Notes under the pieces: model-generated
The model's input: only the letters and a program-made list of their open reading frames with translations
Databases searched by the model: none
Told to the model about the DNA's origin: nothing
Position numbers and translations under genes: made by a program
Assembly (NCBI GenBank): GCA_963824985.1
Contig: CAWGRQ010000038.1
Span: 1 to 64,000, forward strand
Length of the DNA: 64,000 nt
Direction of reading: 5' to 3'
Source: JAFNAG01 sp963824985
Lineage (GTDB): Bacteria; Acidobacteriota; UBA6911
Shown here: positions 45,736 through 54,987 of the stretch, one piece after another
How the letters are laid out: each line of letters starts with the position of its first letter
Numbering within the stretch: position 1 is the stretch's first letter

Positions 45736-46002
45736 GTAATTGTTTAGCCAAATATAATGGATGAAGAAATAAAACGCAAAGGCGCAAAGATCGCCGCTGA
45801 CCAACAGGCGTGGGCGCAGCGCTTCGCGCTGGCACATCCTTGGGCGAGCCGCGCGAGAAAGCGCGGGCAGCGGCTACTCAGGAGGGTTGCGCTTTCTCGC
45901 GCGGTTCGTCCAAGGATGCGGCCGAAGGCCGCCCACGCCCACGAACAGAAAGGGTTCCCTTTGCGTCCTTGCGTCCTTACGTTCTGCTGTTAAGCATCGG
46001 CG
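45736..46002. repeat. Long-hairpin dispersed element, copy 6
   Basis: 267 bp, starting GTAATTGTTTAGCCAAATAT. Inner arms read GGGCGAGCCGCGCGAG and CTCGCGCGGTTCGTCC, still pairing through G-U wobbles. Bracketed by inverted S-family units. Confidence 0.9.
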
Positions 46003-46032
46003 GCCCCGGTACATGATCGAGAGTTTTTCAAC

Positions 46033-46072
46033 AAATCTGTGGAATCCGTGAAATCCGTGGCGTTTTTGTTTT
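46033..46072. repeat. S-family repeat unit (outer right arm)
   Basis: AAATCTGTGGAATCCGTG then AAATCCGTGGCGTTTTTG, inverted relative to the unit at 45465. Confidence 0.8.
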
Positions 46073-46093
46073 GATTTCCACGGAAGAGAGCAG

Positions 46094-46102
46094 TGCTATA
46101 AT
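46094..46102 (+). promoter_or_regulatory. Extended -10 promoter of glcD
   Basis: TGCTATAAT matches an extended -10 element (TGnTATAAT), 50 bp upstream of the glcD start at 46152. No good -35 lies 17 bp upstream; TTGATT is 20 bp away. Confidence 0.55.
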
Positions 46103-46151
46103 TGCGCCGTTTGACAGCCATGGTCATCGGGTGCATGGCTACTCACGGGAG

Positions 46152-47552
46152 ATGCCACTGAAACCGGATATTCTGGAAGAACTCCGCGGGATTGTGGGCG
46201 CCGGGCAGGTGCTTGCGGACGCGGAGGAGATGATCGCCTACGAATGCGACGGGTTCGCGCTGCATCGTCATCTTCCGGACGTAGTTGTGCTTCCATCAAA
46301 CCGGGAAGAGATCGCACGCATCGTCGATCTGGCGCGCCGGCATGGAATTCCGTTTGTCCCGCGAGGCGCCGGCACCGGTTTAAGCGGCGGCGCGCTGGCA
46401 CGTTTTGGCGGCATCGTGATTTCGCTGGCCCGGATGAAGTCCATCCGCGAACTCGACTTCGATAACCGCCAGGCGGTGGTTCAACCGGGCGTGGTCAACC
46501 TGGAGCTGTCCCGGGCGGCCTCTCCTTCCGGATACTATTTTGCGCCCGATCCGTCGAGCTCGATGGTAAGCAGCATCGGCGGTAACATCGCGGAAAACGC
46601 CGGCGGTCCTCACTGCCTGAAGTATGGAACCACCACAAACCACGTTGTCAGTCTCGAGGTTGTGTTGCCGACCGGGGAGAGTGTGGAGCTGGGCAGCCGC
46701 GCCGCCGATTGTCCCGGATACGACCTGGCCGGCGTCTTTACCGGTTCGGAGGGAACATTGGGTGTGGCGACGCTTGCGGTGCTGAAGCTCAGCCGGCTTC
46801 CCCAAGCCGCAAAAACAATGCTTGCGGCGTTCCACTCCCTGAAGGACGCCTGCGAAGCGGTCTCGGACATCATCGCGGCCGGCATCATCCCGGCGGCACT
46901 GGAAATGATGGACCGCCGTGCGATCCGCGCCGTGGAAGCGGCGCGCAAACTCGGCTTGCCGACGGATGCCGAAGCGATCCTGATTATTGAAATCGACGGT
47001 CTCGAAGCCGCGCTGCCCGGCCAGGCCGACCGGGCGGCGGAAATCTGCCTGCAGCACGGGTGCCGGGAACTGCGGGTGGCCAAGACCAACGAAGAGCGCA
47101 TGGCGTTATGGCGCGGGCGCAAAGAGGCATTCGGCACGGCAGGGCGCATGACCCGCGATCTGTACCTCCACGATGCCGTGGTGCCTCGTCATCGGCTGGG
47201 CGAAGTAGTGACGCGCATCTATGAAATTGCCGACCGTGCCGGAGTCGCCCTGGCCAGTCTGGCGCACGCCGGAGACGGCAACCTTCACCCGATCCTGCTT
47301 TTTGACCGCACCCTCGATGGGGAGGAAGCGCGGATTCTGGAACTGGTGCGCAAGATGCTCCTCATCTGTGTCGAGGCGGGGGGAACCCTGAGCGGCGAGC
47401 ACGGCATCGGCAGCGAAAAAAACGAATACATGGACATGTTGTTTTCCGCCGCCGACATGGAAGCGATGCGGCGGGTGCATGCGGCATTCAATCCTGACGA
47501 ACTCTGCAACCCGGGCAAGATTTTCCCGTCACGGTTCTGCCGGTTTCATTGA
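46152..47552 (+). CDS. glcD: Glycolate oxidase subunit GlcD (FAD-linked)
   Basis: 466 residues from the ATG at 46152 with GGGAG just upstream. FAD-binding PCMH motifs are clear: VLPSNREEIARIV, FVPRGAGTGLSGGAL, then PDPSSSMVSSIGGNIAENAGGPHCLKYG. The C-terminal FAD-oxidase domain has LASLAHAGDGNLHPIL and GTLSGEHGIGSEKNEY with conserved histidines. With GlcE and GlcF it oxidises glycolate to glyoxylate, passing electrons to quinones through the iron-sulfur subunit. The next gene overlaps or directly follows, so this is an operon. The length is slightly below the E. coli enzyme. Confidence 0.93.
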   Translation: MPLKPDILEELRGIVGAGQVLADAEEMIAYECDGFALHRHLPDVVVLPSNREEIARIVDLARRHGIPFVPRGAGTGLSGGALARFGGIVISLARMKSIRELDFDNRQAVVQPGVVNLELSRAASPSGYYFAPDPSSSMVSSIGGNIAENAGGPHCLKYGTTTNHVVSLEVVLPTGESVELGSRAADCPGYDLAGVFTGSEGTLGVATLAVLKLSRLPQAAKTMLAAFHSLKDACEAVSDIIAAGIIPAALEMMDRRAIRAVEAARKLGLPTDAEAILIIEIDGLEAALPGQADRAAEICLQHGCRELRVAKTNEERMALWRGRKEAFGTAGRMTRDLYLHDAVVPRHRLGEVVTRIYEIADRAGVALASLAHAGDGNLHPILLFDRTLDGEEARILELVRKMLLICVEAGGTLSGEHGIGSEKNEYMDMLFSAADMEAMRRVHAAFNPDELCNPGKIFPSRFCRFH

Positions 47553-47560
47553 GGTTCCCC

Positions 47561-48835
47561 TTGATCGGATCGATTCTCCACATCGACGGCGTCCCCGTAG
47601 ATCGCGAGGTGGCCCCCGAATCGGAAGCGGAGCTCGCCCTCGCCATGAAGGAAGCGGGCACCGCCGGTTGGACCATGGTCGCGGTCGGAGGCGGCACTCA
47701 GCTTGATCTGGGAAATCCGCCGCGCTCCGTAAACCTGGCGGTTCATACGCGTCGCATGAAGGGCATCGTGGAATACGAGCCCGGCAATCTGACCGTTTCT
47801 GTGCGGGCAGGTACAAGATTGGGGGATTTACAACAGATACTCCGTGCCGAAAATCAATTTCTCCCCCTCGATCCGCCACGTCCGGAGGCAGCCACACTGG
47901 GCGGCCTGGTAGCAGGAAACGCCAGCGGCCCGATCCGCTTTCGCTTCGGCACCGTGCGCGACATGTTAATCGGCATCAGGATGACCCACGCAGACGGCAT
48001 GCGTTCCATGGCCGGCGGAAAACTGGTCAAGAACGTCTCCGGCTACGACATGTGCAAGCTCTATGCCGGGTCACTCGGAACCCTGGGATTCTGCTCCGAG
48101 CTCACCCTGAAGGTGCAACCGATACCCGAGGCGATCGCAACCCTGACCCTGGGTTACCCTTCGCTGTCTGACGCCCTCGAGACCGTCCAATCATTATTGC
48201 GCGCCGATCTCGATCCCGACGCCATGGAGGTGGTGAACTCCACTGCCTGGGCGGCGCTGGATGGCGAATCCGGTACTGCACCCTGGATTCTGCTGATCCG
48301 ATTCGGGGATATGGATGCCGCGGTCAGATGGCAGATGGATCGTGCCCGCGATCTCGTTGCCGCGAGCCGGGCCAAAGTCATCCGGGTTTTGGGCAAGGCA
48401 GAATCCGAGGAATTCTGGCTTCGGATGGCCGGGCAGCGTGCCGGCCCGATCGACGGAGCCGTCCTGCTCCTGAAGTGCGCGGTGCTCTCTCAGGCGGCGG
48501 CAGCATCGGTCCACCTGATGGAGGAGTTGGGGAAACGATTGCACGCCGCCACCTTCCTCTATGGCCACGCGGGCACTCACGTATTTCATGGCCGTTATGA
48601 GTGGCCTGAGTCGACCATTCCGGCCGAGGCGGTACAATCCGCAATCCATGAACTGCGCCGGCACTGCCTGGCTGTGGGTGGGCATCTGGTGGTGGAGCGG
48701 GCGTGGCTGGAGGTGAAAAAAGGGCTCGATGTTTGGGGGTACCAGGCCCCGGCTCTGGAATTGATGCGCCGGATCAAGATGCAGTTCGACCCGAAAGGGC
48801 TGCTCAACCCGGGTCGATTCGTTGGGGGAATCTAG
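47561..48835 (+). CDS. glcE: Glycolate oxidase subunit GlcE-like (FAD-binding)
   Basis: About 424 residues from the TTG at 47561, which has GAGG 6 bp upstream; a TTG at 47549 overlapping the GlcD stop is also possible. A PCMH FAD domain is recognisable: WTMVAVGGGTQLDLGNPP, LDPPRPEAATLGGLVAGNASGPIRF, and VKNVSGYDMCKLYAGSLGTLGFCSELTLKV. GlcE has this fold but lacks a complete catalytic C-domain and is needed for the active complex. It ends FDPKGLLNPGRFVGG like its paralogue GlcD. The following GlcF start is 2 bp after its stop. Confidence 0.88.
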   Translation: MIGSILHIDGVPVDREVAPESEAELALAMKEAGTAGWTMVAVGGGTQLDLGNPPRSVNLAVHTRRMKGIVEYEPGNLTVSVRAGTRLGDLQQILRAENQFLPLDPPRPEAATLGGLVAGNASGPIRFRFGTVRDMLIGIRMTHADGMRSMAGGKLVKNVSGYDMCKLYAGSLGTLGFCSELTLKVQPIPEAIATLTLGYPSLSDALETVQSLLRADLDPDAMEVVNSTAWAALDGESGTAPWILLIRFGDMDAAVRWQMDRARDLVAASRAKVIRVLGKAESEEFWLRMAGQRAGPIDGAVLLLKCAVLSQAAAASVHLMEELGKRLHAATFLYGHAGTHVFHGRYEWPESTIPAEAVQSAIHELRRHCLAVGGHLVVERAWLEVKKGLDVWGYQAPALELMRRIKMQFDPKGLLNPGRFVGGI

Positions 48836-48836
48836 C

Positions 48837-50150
48837 ATGGCTGCCCAGGCGCCGCCGCAGAATGAAGTGAGGGAGAGCGTGCATCTGGACTGCATCCACT
48901 GCGGCATCTGCCTGTCCGCATGCCCTACCTATCTCCAGATCGGCAACGAAGCCGACTCACCGCGCGGGCGCATCTACCTGATCCAGGCGATGAAAGACCG
49001 GCGCCTGCCCGCCGACAGCCTGAGCTTCCAGCGGCACATGCAGCTGTGCCTGGAGTGCCGTGCCTGTGAGACCGCCTGTCCTTCCGGAGTGCGCTTTTCC
49101 TCCATGATGGACGAGGCGCGGATCGAAATCCGCAGGCATCGGAAGCAGTCAGCCGCCGGGGAGTTCGCACGCCGGTTCCTGCTGCAACGCGTAGTCCCCA
49201 GTCGCCGGCTTCTGCATGCCGGCTTTATCCTATTGAAATGCTACCAGCGCAGCGGCTTGCGCCGGCTGGTACGAGCCTCCGGGCTATTACGGCTGATGCC
49301 CGGGATCATCGCCCGGATGGAGGCACTGCTCCCCGACATTCCGCCACGGCCGGGCTATGCCCTGCCGTCAACCCTCACTGCGGTCACGGGCCCGCGCGCC
49401 CTGATATTCGAGGGTTGCATCATGCCGGAGCTTTTCGGCCCGGTGCAGGCGGCAACGGTGCGGGTTCTGCGGCGCAACGGCGTCGCCGTCGCCCTTCCGG
49501 AGCATCAGACCTGCTGTGGAGCTTTGCATCTGCACGACGGCGATGCGGACGATGCCCGGCGCCTGGCTCGCAGGAACATCGAGGCTTTTGAACGGAGTGG
49601 AGACGGCGTCATCGTCGTCAACGCGGCCGGCTGCGGAGTAATGCTGAAAGAATATGATCGGCTACTGGCGGATGACGCCGGCTGGGCAGAGCGCGCCCGA
49701 TCTTTCAGCCGCCGAGTGCGCGACATCAGCGAATTCCTGGATGAGATCGGGATCGACCCGGAAATGGGGCGGGTCGACCTGCGGGTGGCCTATAACGACC
49801 CTTGTCATCTTTTGCACGGCCAGGGGATCCGGGAGGCTCCGCGCAAGTTGCTCCGCTTAATCCCCGGCTTACGACTCGTCGAGCTGCGCGAGGCGGACCG
49901 ATGTTGCGGCAGTGCCGGCATATATAATCTGACCCAGCCGGATATGGCAGAACGCCTCCTGAACGAGAAGGTCGCTGATGTCATCCGCTCCGGCGCTCAA
50001 GCCGTAGCCAGCGGCAATCCCGGCTGCCTGCTTCAGCTGCGGGCCGGGCTCGAGGCCCGGAACCTGCCGATCCAGACGCTGCATCCGGTCGAACTGCTCG
50101 ACCAGGCGTATACCCATCGGTCCTTGCGGCCGAAGGGCTCCCGAACCTGA
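48837..50150 (+). CDS. glcF: Glycolate oxidase iron-sulfur subunit GlcF
   Basis: 437 residues. Two ferredoxin-type clusters: CIHCGICLSACPTYL and CLECRACETACPSGV, each CxxCxxCxxxCP, for two [4Fe-4S] centres. The C-terminal half carries two CCG domains: HQTCCGALHLHDGD and DRCCGSAGIYN, with FEGC and NPGCLLQL. GlcF moves electrons from the flavin subunits to the quinone pool at the membrane. It immediately follows glcE and is followed 19 bp later by nagA, so the operon continues into sugar and amino-acid genes. Confidence 0.93.
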   Translation: MAAQAPPQNEVRESVHLDCIHCGICLSACPTYLQIGNEADSPRGRIYLIQAMKDRRLPADSLSFQRHMQLCLECRACETACPSGVRFSSMMDEARIEIRRHRKQSAAGEFARRFLLQRVVPSRRLLHAGFILLKCYQRSGLRRLVRASGLLRLMPGIIARMEALLPDIPPRPGYALPSTLTAVTGPRALIFEGCIMPELFGPVQAATVRVLRRNGVAVALPEHQTCCGALHLHDGDADDARRLARRNIEAFERSGDGVIVVNAAGCGVMLKEYDRLLADDAGWAERARSFSRRVRDISEFLDEIGIDPEMGRVDLRVAYNDPCHLLHGQGIREAPRKLLRLIPGLRLVELREADRCCGSAGIYNLTQPDMAERLLNEKVADVIRSGAQAVASGNPGCLLQLRAGLEARNLPIQTLHPVELLDQAYTHRSLRPKGSRT

Positions 50151-50168
50151 CAGGAGAGGAGGAACACC

Positions 50169-51371
50169 TTGACCCCCATGGCCGAAGATCAGGAAGTCTG
50201 GGTGCGCTGCGACACGCTGTTCACCCCTTATCAGCGACGGCGGGACTGGTTGCTGCACATCGTAGCGGGGACGATTCGCCGGATGCTTCCGGCGCGGGAA
50301 GTCCAGGATGCCCCACGGGGAATGATGGTCCACGTGCCCGACGCGATCGTGGCACCGGGATTCGTTGACCTGCATGTCCACGGCGCTGCCGGGCACGATT
50401 TCATGGATGGGACTAGAGCGTCTTTGCAGGCTGCATCTGCTGTGCTGGCACGGCATGGCACGACCTCGTTTCTCGCCACGACGATGACGGCGCCGGATGA
50501 CCGTATCGAAGCGGCGGTGCGCGGTCTGGTCACACACCGCCATGAGACTGGCGACGGTGCCCGAATGATCGGCATTCACCTGGAAGGTCCCCACCTCAAT
50601 CCTCTTCGCCGCGGAACTCATGACGCGGATCTTCTGAAACCGGCCGACGTTGGGTGGTTCGTCCGTCTCGTGGAACTCTCCGGGCACTCCATCCGTCGCA
50701 TTACCATCGCCCCGGAAATGGATCCCGGTCTGGACCTGATCCGGGAAGCAGTCGCGCGCGGCATCCGCGTGTCGCTGGGACATTCCGATGCCACGGAGGA
50801 ACAGGCGCGGGCGGCCATTGATGCCGGCGCCTCACAGGCAACCCACACCTTCAATGCCATGCGGCCATTGCATCAGCGGGAACCGGGCATCCTTGGGGTG
50901 GCCTTGACCGATGACCGCGTTTTTACCGAAATGATCGCCGACGGAGTCCATGTCCGTCCGACGGCACTGCAACTGCTGCTGCGGATCAAAGGGGTGGAGC
51001 GCGCCCTGCTGGCCACCGACGGCTCAAGTGCGGTTGGCATGCCCGACGGGAAGTATCCGCTGGGCGATGCCTTCATAGAAGTCAGGGATGGAACCTGCCG
51101 TGATGCGGAAGGCCGCCTGGCAGGAAGCGTCCTGACGCTCGATCGCGCGGTGTCCAACCTCGTCGACTGGCTGGATCTTCCCCTTCATGAGGCACTCACG
51201 GCGGCAAGCGCCACACCCGCGCGCAGTATGCTCATGGGGGAGCACAAGGGGATCATATCGCCTGGCGCCGATGCCGATCTGGTTTTCCTGAGCCGCGACC
51301 TTCGGGTACTCCAGACCATGGTCGGTGGCCGGGTGGTGTACCGGGCTTCGTCCCACCCCGAGCTTTCCTGA
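50169..51371 (+). CDS. nagA: N-acetylglucosamine-6-phosphate deacetylase
   Basis: 400 residues from TTG at 50169, strongly preceded by AGGAGAGGAGG; an ATG at 50178 is in frame. Amidohydrolase metal and substrate motifs: APGFVDLHVHGAAGHDFMD (HxH), GIHLEGPHLNP with the metal Glu, SLGHSDAT, ATHTFNAMRPL and ALLATDGSS with the catalytic Asp. It hydrolyses GlcNAc-6-P to glucosamine-6-P and acetate, in cell-wall sugar or chitin use. It is unusual to find it in a glc operon between glcF and lysA; the spacing (19 bp and 63 bp) supports co-transcription. Confidence 0.93.
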   Translation: MTPMAEDQEVWVRCDTLFTPYQRRRDWLLHIVAGTIRRMLPAREVQDAPRGMMVHVPDAIVAPGFVDLHVHGAAGHDFMDGTRASLQAASAVLARHGTTSFLATTMTAPDDRIEAAVRGLVTHRHETGDGARMIGIHLEGPHLNPLRRGTHDADLLKPADVGWFVRLVELSGHSIRRITIAPEMDPGLDLIREAVARGIRVSLGHSDATEEQARAAIDAGASQATHTFNAMRPLHQREPGILGVALTDDRVFTEMIADGVHVRPTALQLLLRIKGVERALLATDGSSAVGMPDGKYPLGDAFIEVRDGTCRDAEGRLAGSVLTLDRAVSNLVDWLDLPLHEALTAASATPARSMLMGEHKGIISPGADADLVFLSRDLRVLQTMVGGRVVYRASSHPELS

Positions 51372-51434
51372 AACCCGTTCATGAGAGCCGTTCCGACCGG
51401 CAGGCTGAACTTTTTCGCCCCAGAGGAGGTAGAG

Positions 51435-52685
51435 GTGAAATTTTTTGCCTTCAAAAACCGCAAGATGCACTGCGAGGACGTCCCGATTGCCGAGATCGCC
51501 CGCGAGGTTGGCACCCCCTTTTACCTCTACAGCCAGTCGGCGCTAGAACACCAATTCCGCTCTTTTGATGACGCCTTCGCGGCAGTTCCCCACCTCACCT
51601 GCTACGCGGTCAAGGCCAATTCCAACCTGGCAATTCTCTCCCGCCTGCGCCGCATGGGTGCCGGGTTTGATGTGGTCTCCGGAGGAGAACTGATGCGCGC
51701 CCATGCCGCCGGTATGAATCCCATGAAGATCGTCTTTTCCGGAGTCGGCAAAACGATGGATGAGGTAGATCTCGGTCTGCGCCGCGGCATTCTGCAATTC
51801 AACGTCGAGTCGGAGGCCGAGCTCCATATTCTGGAGGCACGGGCACGAGCGCTGGGAAAGGTCCCCGGGATTGCCCTGCGCGTCAATCCTGATGTCGAAT
51901 CGGGCACACACCCCTATATCGCTACCGGCCTGCGCGAGCACAAGTTCGGCATCGCGATCGACCAGGCGTTGGAGCTGTACCGAACCGCGCGACGATCGCC
52001 CCATCTCCGGATCACCGGGATCGGATGCCACATCGGATCGCAAATCACTTCGGTCAAACCGTTTTTGATGGCCCTGCTCCGGCTGAAGGAGATCTTCATC
52101 AACCTGCGCGCCGAAGACATAAACCTCAAGCATCTGGACCTCGGCGGCGGACTCGGGATCGTTTATGACGATGAGCAGCCGCCAAATCCGAATGAATACG
52201 CCCGGGCACTCGTCGCTTCGGTGCGCGACCTCGACTGCACCCTGATCCTGGAACCGGGGAGGGTGATTATCGGCAATGCCGGCATACTTGTCACCCGCGT
52301 GGTGGTGACCAAGCAAAGCGGCGGGAAGAACTTCATCGTCGTGGACGCCGGCATGAGCGACCTGATGCGCCCCAGTCTGTACGGCGCGTACCATGGGATC
52401 GAGCCGGTGACCGTCACGCGGCGCCCGACATGCCAGGCGGACGTGGTCGGCCCCATTTGTGAATCGGGGGATTTTCTGGCGCGCAACCGCCGGCTGCCGG
52501 TCATGAAGTCGGATGAGTTGCTGGCGATCAGGAGCGCCGGGGCCTACGGATTTGTCCTGTCGTCCAATTACAACTCCCGCCCGCGGGCGGCTGAAGTCCT
52601 GGTTCGGGGAGAGCGATACAAGGTGATCCGGAAACGGGAACAGTTCCGCGACCTGGTCCGCGGCGAGGCGCTGCGGCCGATTTAG
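51435..52685 (+). CDS. lysA: Diaminopimelate decarboxylase
   Basis: 416 residues from GTG at 51435, with GGAGG 5 bp upstream; an ATG at 51381 is in frame but less likely. Fold type III PLP enzyme: TCYAVKANSNLAIL holds the Schiff-base lysine, then GFDVVSGGEL, GIGCHIGSQ, LDLGGGLGI, and the substrate motif GPICESGDFLA followed by GAYGFVLSSNYNSRPRAAEVL. It makes lysine from meso-diaminopimelate in the last step of lysine synthesis. It appears to be the last gene of the glc-nagA-lysA run; the gap after it contains repeats. Confidence 0.94.
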   Translation: MKFFAFKNRKMHCEDVPIAEIAREVGTPFYLYSQSALEHQFRSFDDAFAAVPHLTCYAVKANSNLAILSRLRRMGAGFDVVSGGELMRAHAAGMNPMKIVFSGVGKTMDEVDLGLRRGILQFNVESEAELHILEARARALGKVPGIALRVNPDVESGTHPYIATGLREHKFGIAIDQALELYRTARRSPHLRITGIGCHIGSQITSVKPFLMALLRLKEIFINLRAEDINLKHLDLGGGLGIVYDDEQPPNPNEYARALVASVRDLDCTLILEPGRVIIGNAGILVTRVVVTKQSGGKNFIVVDAGMSDLMRPSLYGAYHGIEPVTVTRRPTCQADVVGPICESGDFLARNRRLPVMKSDELLAIRSAGAYGFVLSSNYNSRPRAAEVLVRGERYKVIRKREQFRDLVRGEALRPI

Positions 52686-52790
52686 CCGGCCTTGATTCCG
52701 ATGCTCTTCACATACGCGCGACCCAAATAATCAGATCACGGATGCCTCGGATGTCACCGAGACTTATCCCTTTGGAACGGCCTCTTACGC

Positions 52791-52905
52791 GCCGTGGCGC
52801 ACCCGGTGACGCATGAAAATCTTTTGGCTTTGCGACTTTGCGTCTTGGCGTCCTTGCGTTGATTTTTTTAACGCAATGACGCAAGGGCGCGAGGGCGCAA
52901 AGAGC
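52791..52905. repeat. Hairpin repeat related to the dispersed families
   Basis: GCCGTGGCGCACCCGGTGAC (shared with the loop at 38.4 kb), then inverted arms CTTTGCGTCTTGGCGTCC and AACGCAATGACGCAAGGGCG around TTTTTTT. The outer arms resemble the ends of the long-hairpin element. Confidence 0.75.
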
Positions 52906-52928
52906 TATTTTTTGGAGCAGTATTGGGA

Positions 52929-53546
52929 TCAAGCGTTCTTCACGACAATCGACTCGAGCACGTTGGAGACATCTTCCGCCATGTCCGTGGCCCGCTCCAT
53001 GCTTTCGATGATTTCCTTGCGCTTGATCACGTCGATCGGATCTTTGATGTGCTCAAACAGATTGCCGATCGCAGACTGGAACAAGCGATCCGCGTCGTTT
53101 TCCAGGCGATTGATTTCAATGCACCGTTCCACGACGTGATCATTATCCTGCAAGTGGCTGATCGCAGCAGAGATCTCCCTGACCTGGCTGAGCAGGACCG
53201 CGGCCATTTCGGGCACTTCGGCAATGGGAACCCGGATCTTAAAAAGCACGATGCGCGCCGCCGTGGCATCGATCACGTCAAGCACATCGTCCAGGGCCAT
53301 CGAGAGATCATGGATGTCCTCGCGATCGATGGGTGTGACAAAAGTCTTGTTCAGTTCGTCGATCACCTTATGCGTCAGATCATCCCCCTGGTGTTCCAGG
53401 TTTTTGATCTGGCTGGCCATGGTCTGCAAATCACCAGCGGGTTCCGAAACCATCCGGTTGAGAATTTCCGTCGCCTCCAGGATATGGGCGATCATGAGGT
53501 TAAAGATCCGGTAAAACTTTTCCTCTTTTTTGAAAAGTCTGGCCAT
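52929..53546 (-). CDS. DUF47/PhoU-like phosphate-transport regulator
   Basis: 205 residues, nearly all alpha-helical. It starts FKKEEKFYRIFN and has the pattern of the DUF47 (TIGR00153) family: LEHQGDDLTHKVIDELNKTFVTPIDREDIHDLSMALDDVLD, then INRLENDADRLFQSAIGNLFE and HIKDPIDVIKRKEIIESMERATDMAEDVSNVLESIVVKNA. Such proteins resemble PhoU and usually sit next to a PitA-type phosphate permease, which is not seen here. It probably tunes phosphate uptake. Confidence 0.88.
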   Translation of the reverse strand: MARLFKKEEKFYRIFNLMIAHILEATEILNRMVSEPAGDLQTMASQIKNLEHQGDDLTHKVIDELNKTFVTPIDREDIHDLSMALDDVLDVIDATAARIVLFKIRVPIAEVPEMAAVLLSQVREISAAISHLQDNDHVVERCIEINRLENDADRLFQSAIGNLFEHIKDPIDVIKRKEIIESMERATDMAEDVSNVLESIVVKNA

Positions 53547-54137
53547 GCCTTCACCCGGCGCGGAGATTTCTTGCCAGCAGGCGGATGCTGCTCGTCAGCT
53601 GGTCACGATTTGTGGCACCGGCATCATCCGAACAGAAAACCCGGCAGCGTCTGGATTCCATGTCGATGGTTAGTACGAAGCGGCATTATAGCATCAGATG
53701 AGCAACTTGCAACCTTCATCCGAACCGGCATGCAATACAGAAATGGCAGCTACGGCATACGGACAATTTTGAGGCCCGAGAGGCAGATTTTTCTTCGGGA
53801 AATGCCCCCCGGGAAGTGCCAAATACTTTTTCACAAAATGTGTGGAAAACTGTGTGAAAATCGATTTTTCGACAGGCTTAATTGTCTGAAAGCAGACCGG
53901 TTCTTACCTGTTTGCATAAAGGTTGTGCATGGATTTTCGGCGGGCCAAAAAGCTTCGCATGCCGGACTCAATTTTGACTCCCAACCGGGCGACCATGTTC
54001 ATGAATAGTCACGCTGGAAGTCCAGTCAACAAAGAACAAATCGGCAGAGCCGCACGGTTGTGTTCTCGCAGGATGGAATTGACGCCGGTAATAAAATGCG
54101 CAAGGACCGTGATGGTGGAGAACCCCTGCATGGCGCG
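53547..54137. other. Gene-free stretch, AT-rich in part
   Basis: About 590 bp between the minus-strand genes. The segment near 53820-53900 is AT-rich, with TGTGGAAAACTGTGTGAAAA. No gene or hairpin is convincing. Confidence 0.45.
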
Positions 54138-54341
54138 TCAGCGGCCCGAATTTTCTCCGGCACAAAGAGTCCTGGGCGCAGTCATGCCGGATGCCGACAA
54201 TTCGCCGGGGTGCAACGATCCAAAAAGACGGAGCCGTTGATCCATGGTCCGCTTTTCAGCAACCGCACGGGCCAGCAGTTTCCGCAGGTCACGGCTCTCC
54301 ATTCGCCGTCCGCGGACGATCACCTGGTAAATGCCGTTCAT
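54138..54341 (-). CDS. Small hypothetical protein downstream of lexA
   Basis: 67 residues, starting 14 bp after the lexA stop behind a strong AGGGAGGT. The first ~40 residues (GIYQVIVRGRRMESRDLRKLLARAVAEKRT) look helical and basic. The C-terminal part has no features. No domain is recognised. Its spacing suggests translation from the lexA transcript, so it may be induced by DNA damage. A good ribosome site argues that it is real. Confidence 0.55.
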   Translation of the reverse strand: MNGIYQVIVRGRRMESRDLRKLLARAVAEKRTMDQRLRLFGSLHPGELSASGMTAPRTLCAGENSGR

Positions 54342-54355
54342 CGATACCTCCCTTT

Positions 54356-54961
54356 CTATCGATATTTTCTCATTACCGCAACCACCACCCCCTGAATCTG
54401 AACGCGTTCGGCGTTCATGATCAGGGGAGAGACGGACGGGTTCGCGGGCTGCAACCGGACCAGGGGTCCTTCACGAAAAAGTTTTTTCAGCGTGACGTTT
54501 TCTCCGTCCACCAACGCCACTACCATCTTCCCGTCTTCTGCCTGGACCCGCGATTCGACTACCACATAATCTCCGTCCTCAATATGTTCGTCGATCATCG
54601 ATTCTCCCTGGACCCGGAGCACATAATACGAGCCCTGCCCGGGGAGTAGATCTTCGGGGACGGTGAGTGTTTCGGGAGTGGGAATTGCCTCAATGGGGCC
54701 GCCGGCGGCGATGGTCCCGTACATGGGGAGCGTTTGCAGACCAACCGTCGCGGGACGCGTCACCTCGATCGATCGCGCACGATTTGCGTCTCGATGCAGA
54801 TAACCGCGCGCCTCCAGCGCGCCGAGATGTTTGAAGACCGCATTCAGGGAAGCGAAACTAAAGTGTGCCGCGATCTCCTCCATGCTCGGCGAATACCCCT
54901 CCCGCTCGATAAACTCAGTGACAAAATCGAGGATCTCTTTCTGTCGCCTGGTCAGCTTCAT
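54356..54961 (-). CDS. lexA: LexA repressor
   Basis: 201 residues from the ATG at 54961 with AAAGGTG upstream; an in-frame GTG at 54970 would add three residues. Winged-HTH at 1-70 (RRQKEILDFVTEFIEREGYSPSMEEIAAHF and ALEARGYLHRD), then the cleavage Ala86-Gly87 in IAAGGP, and the latent protease: S121 in QGESMIDEHI and K159 in NVTLKK. The HTH recognition helix (FASLNAVFKHLGAL) differs from the E. coli SSPNAAEEHL pattern, so the operator may differ too. LexA represses SOS genes until RecA promotes self-cleavage. It heads a two-gene run with a small protein. Confidence 0.93.
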   Translation of the reverse strand: MKLTRRQKEILDFVTEFIEREGYSPSMEEIAAHFSFASLNAVFKHLGALEARGYLHRDANRARSIEVTRPATVGLQTLPMYGTIAAGGPIEAIPTPETLTVPEDLLPGQGSYYVLRVQGESMIDEHIEDGDYVVVESRVQAEDGKMVVALVDGENVTLKKLFREGPLVRLQPANPSVSPLIMNAERVQIQGVVVAVMRKYR

Positions 54962-54987
54962 TGGCTTCACCTTTCTTTCACTGTTGC

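Noticed and set aside
53547..54137. A replication origin, suggested by TGTGGAAAA-like motifs near 53840
   Set aside because: There are too few DnaA-box-like sites, and no dnaA or dnaN neighbours.
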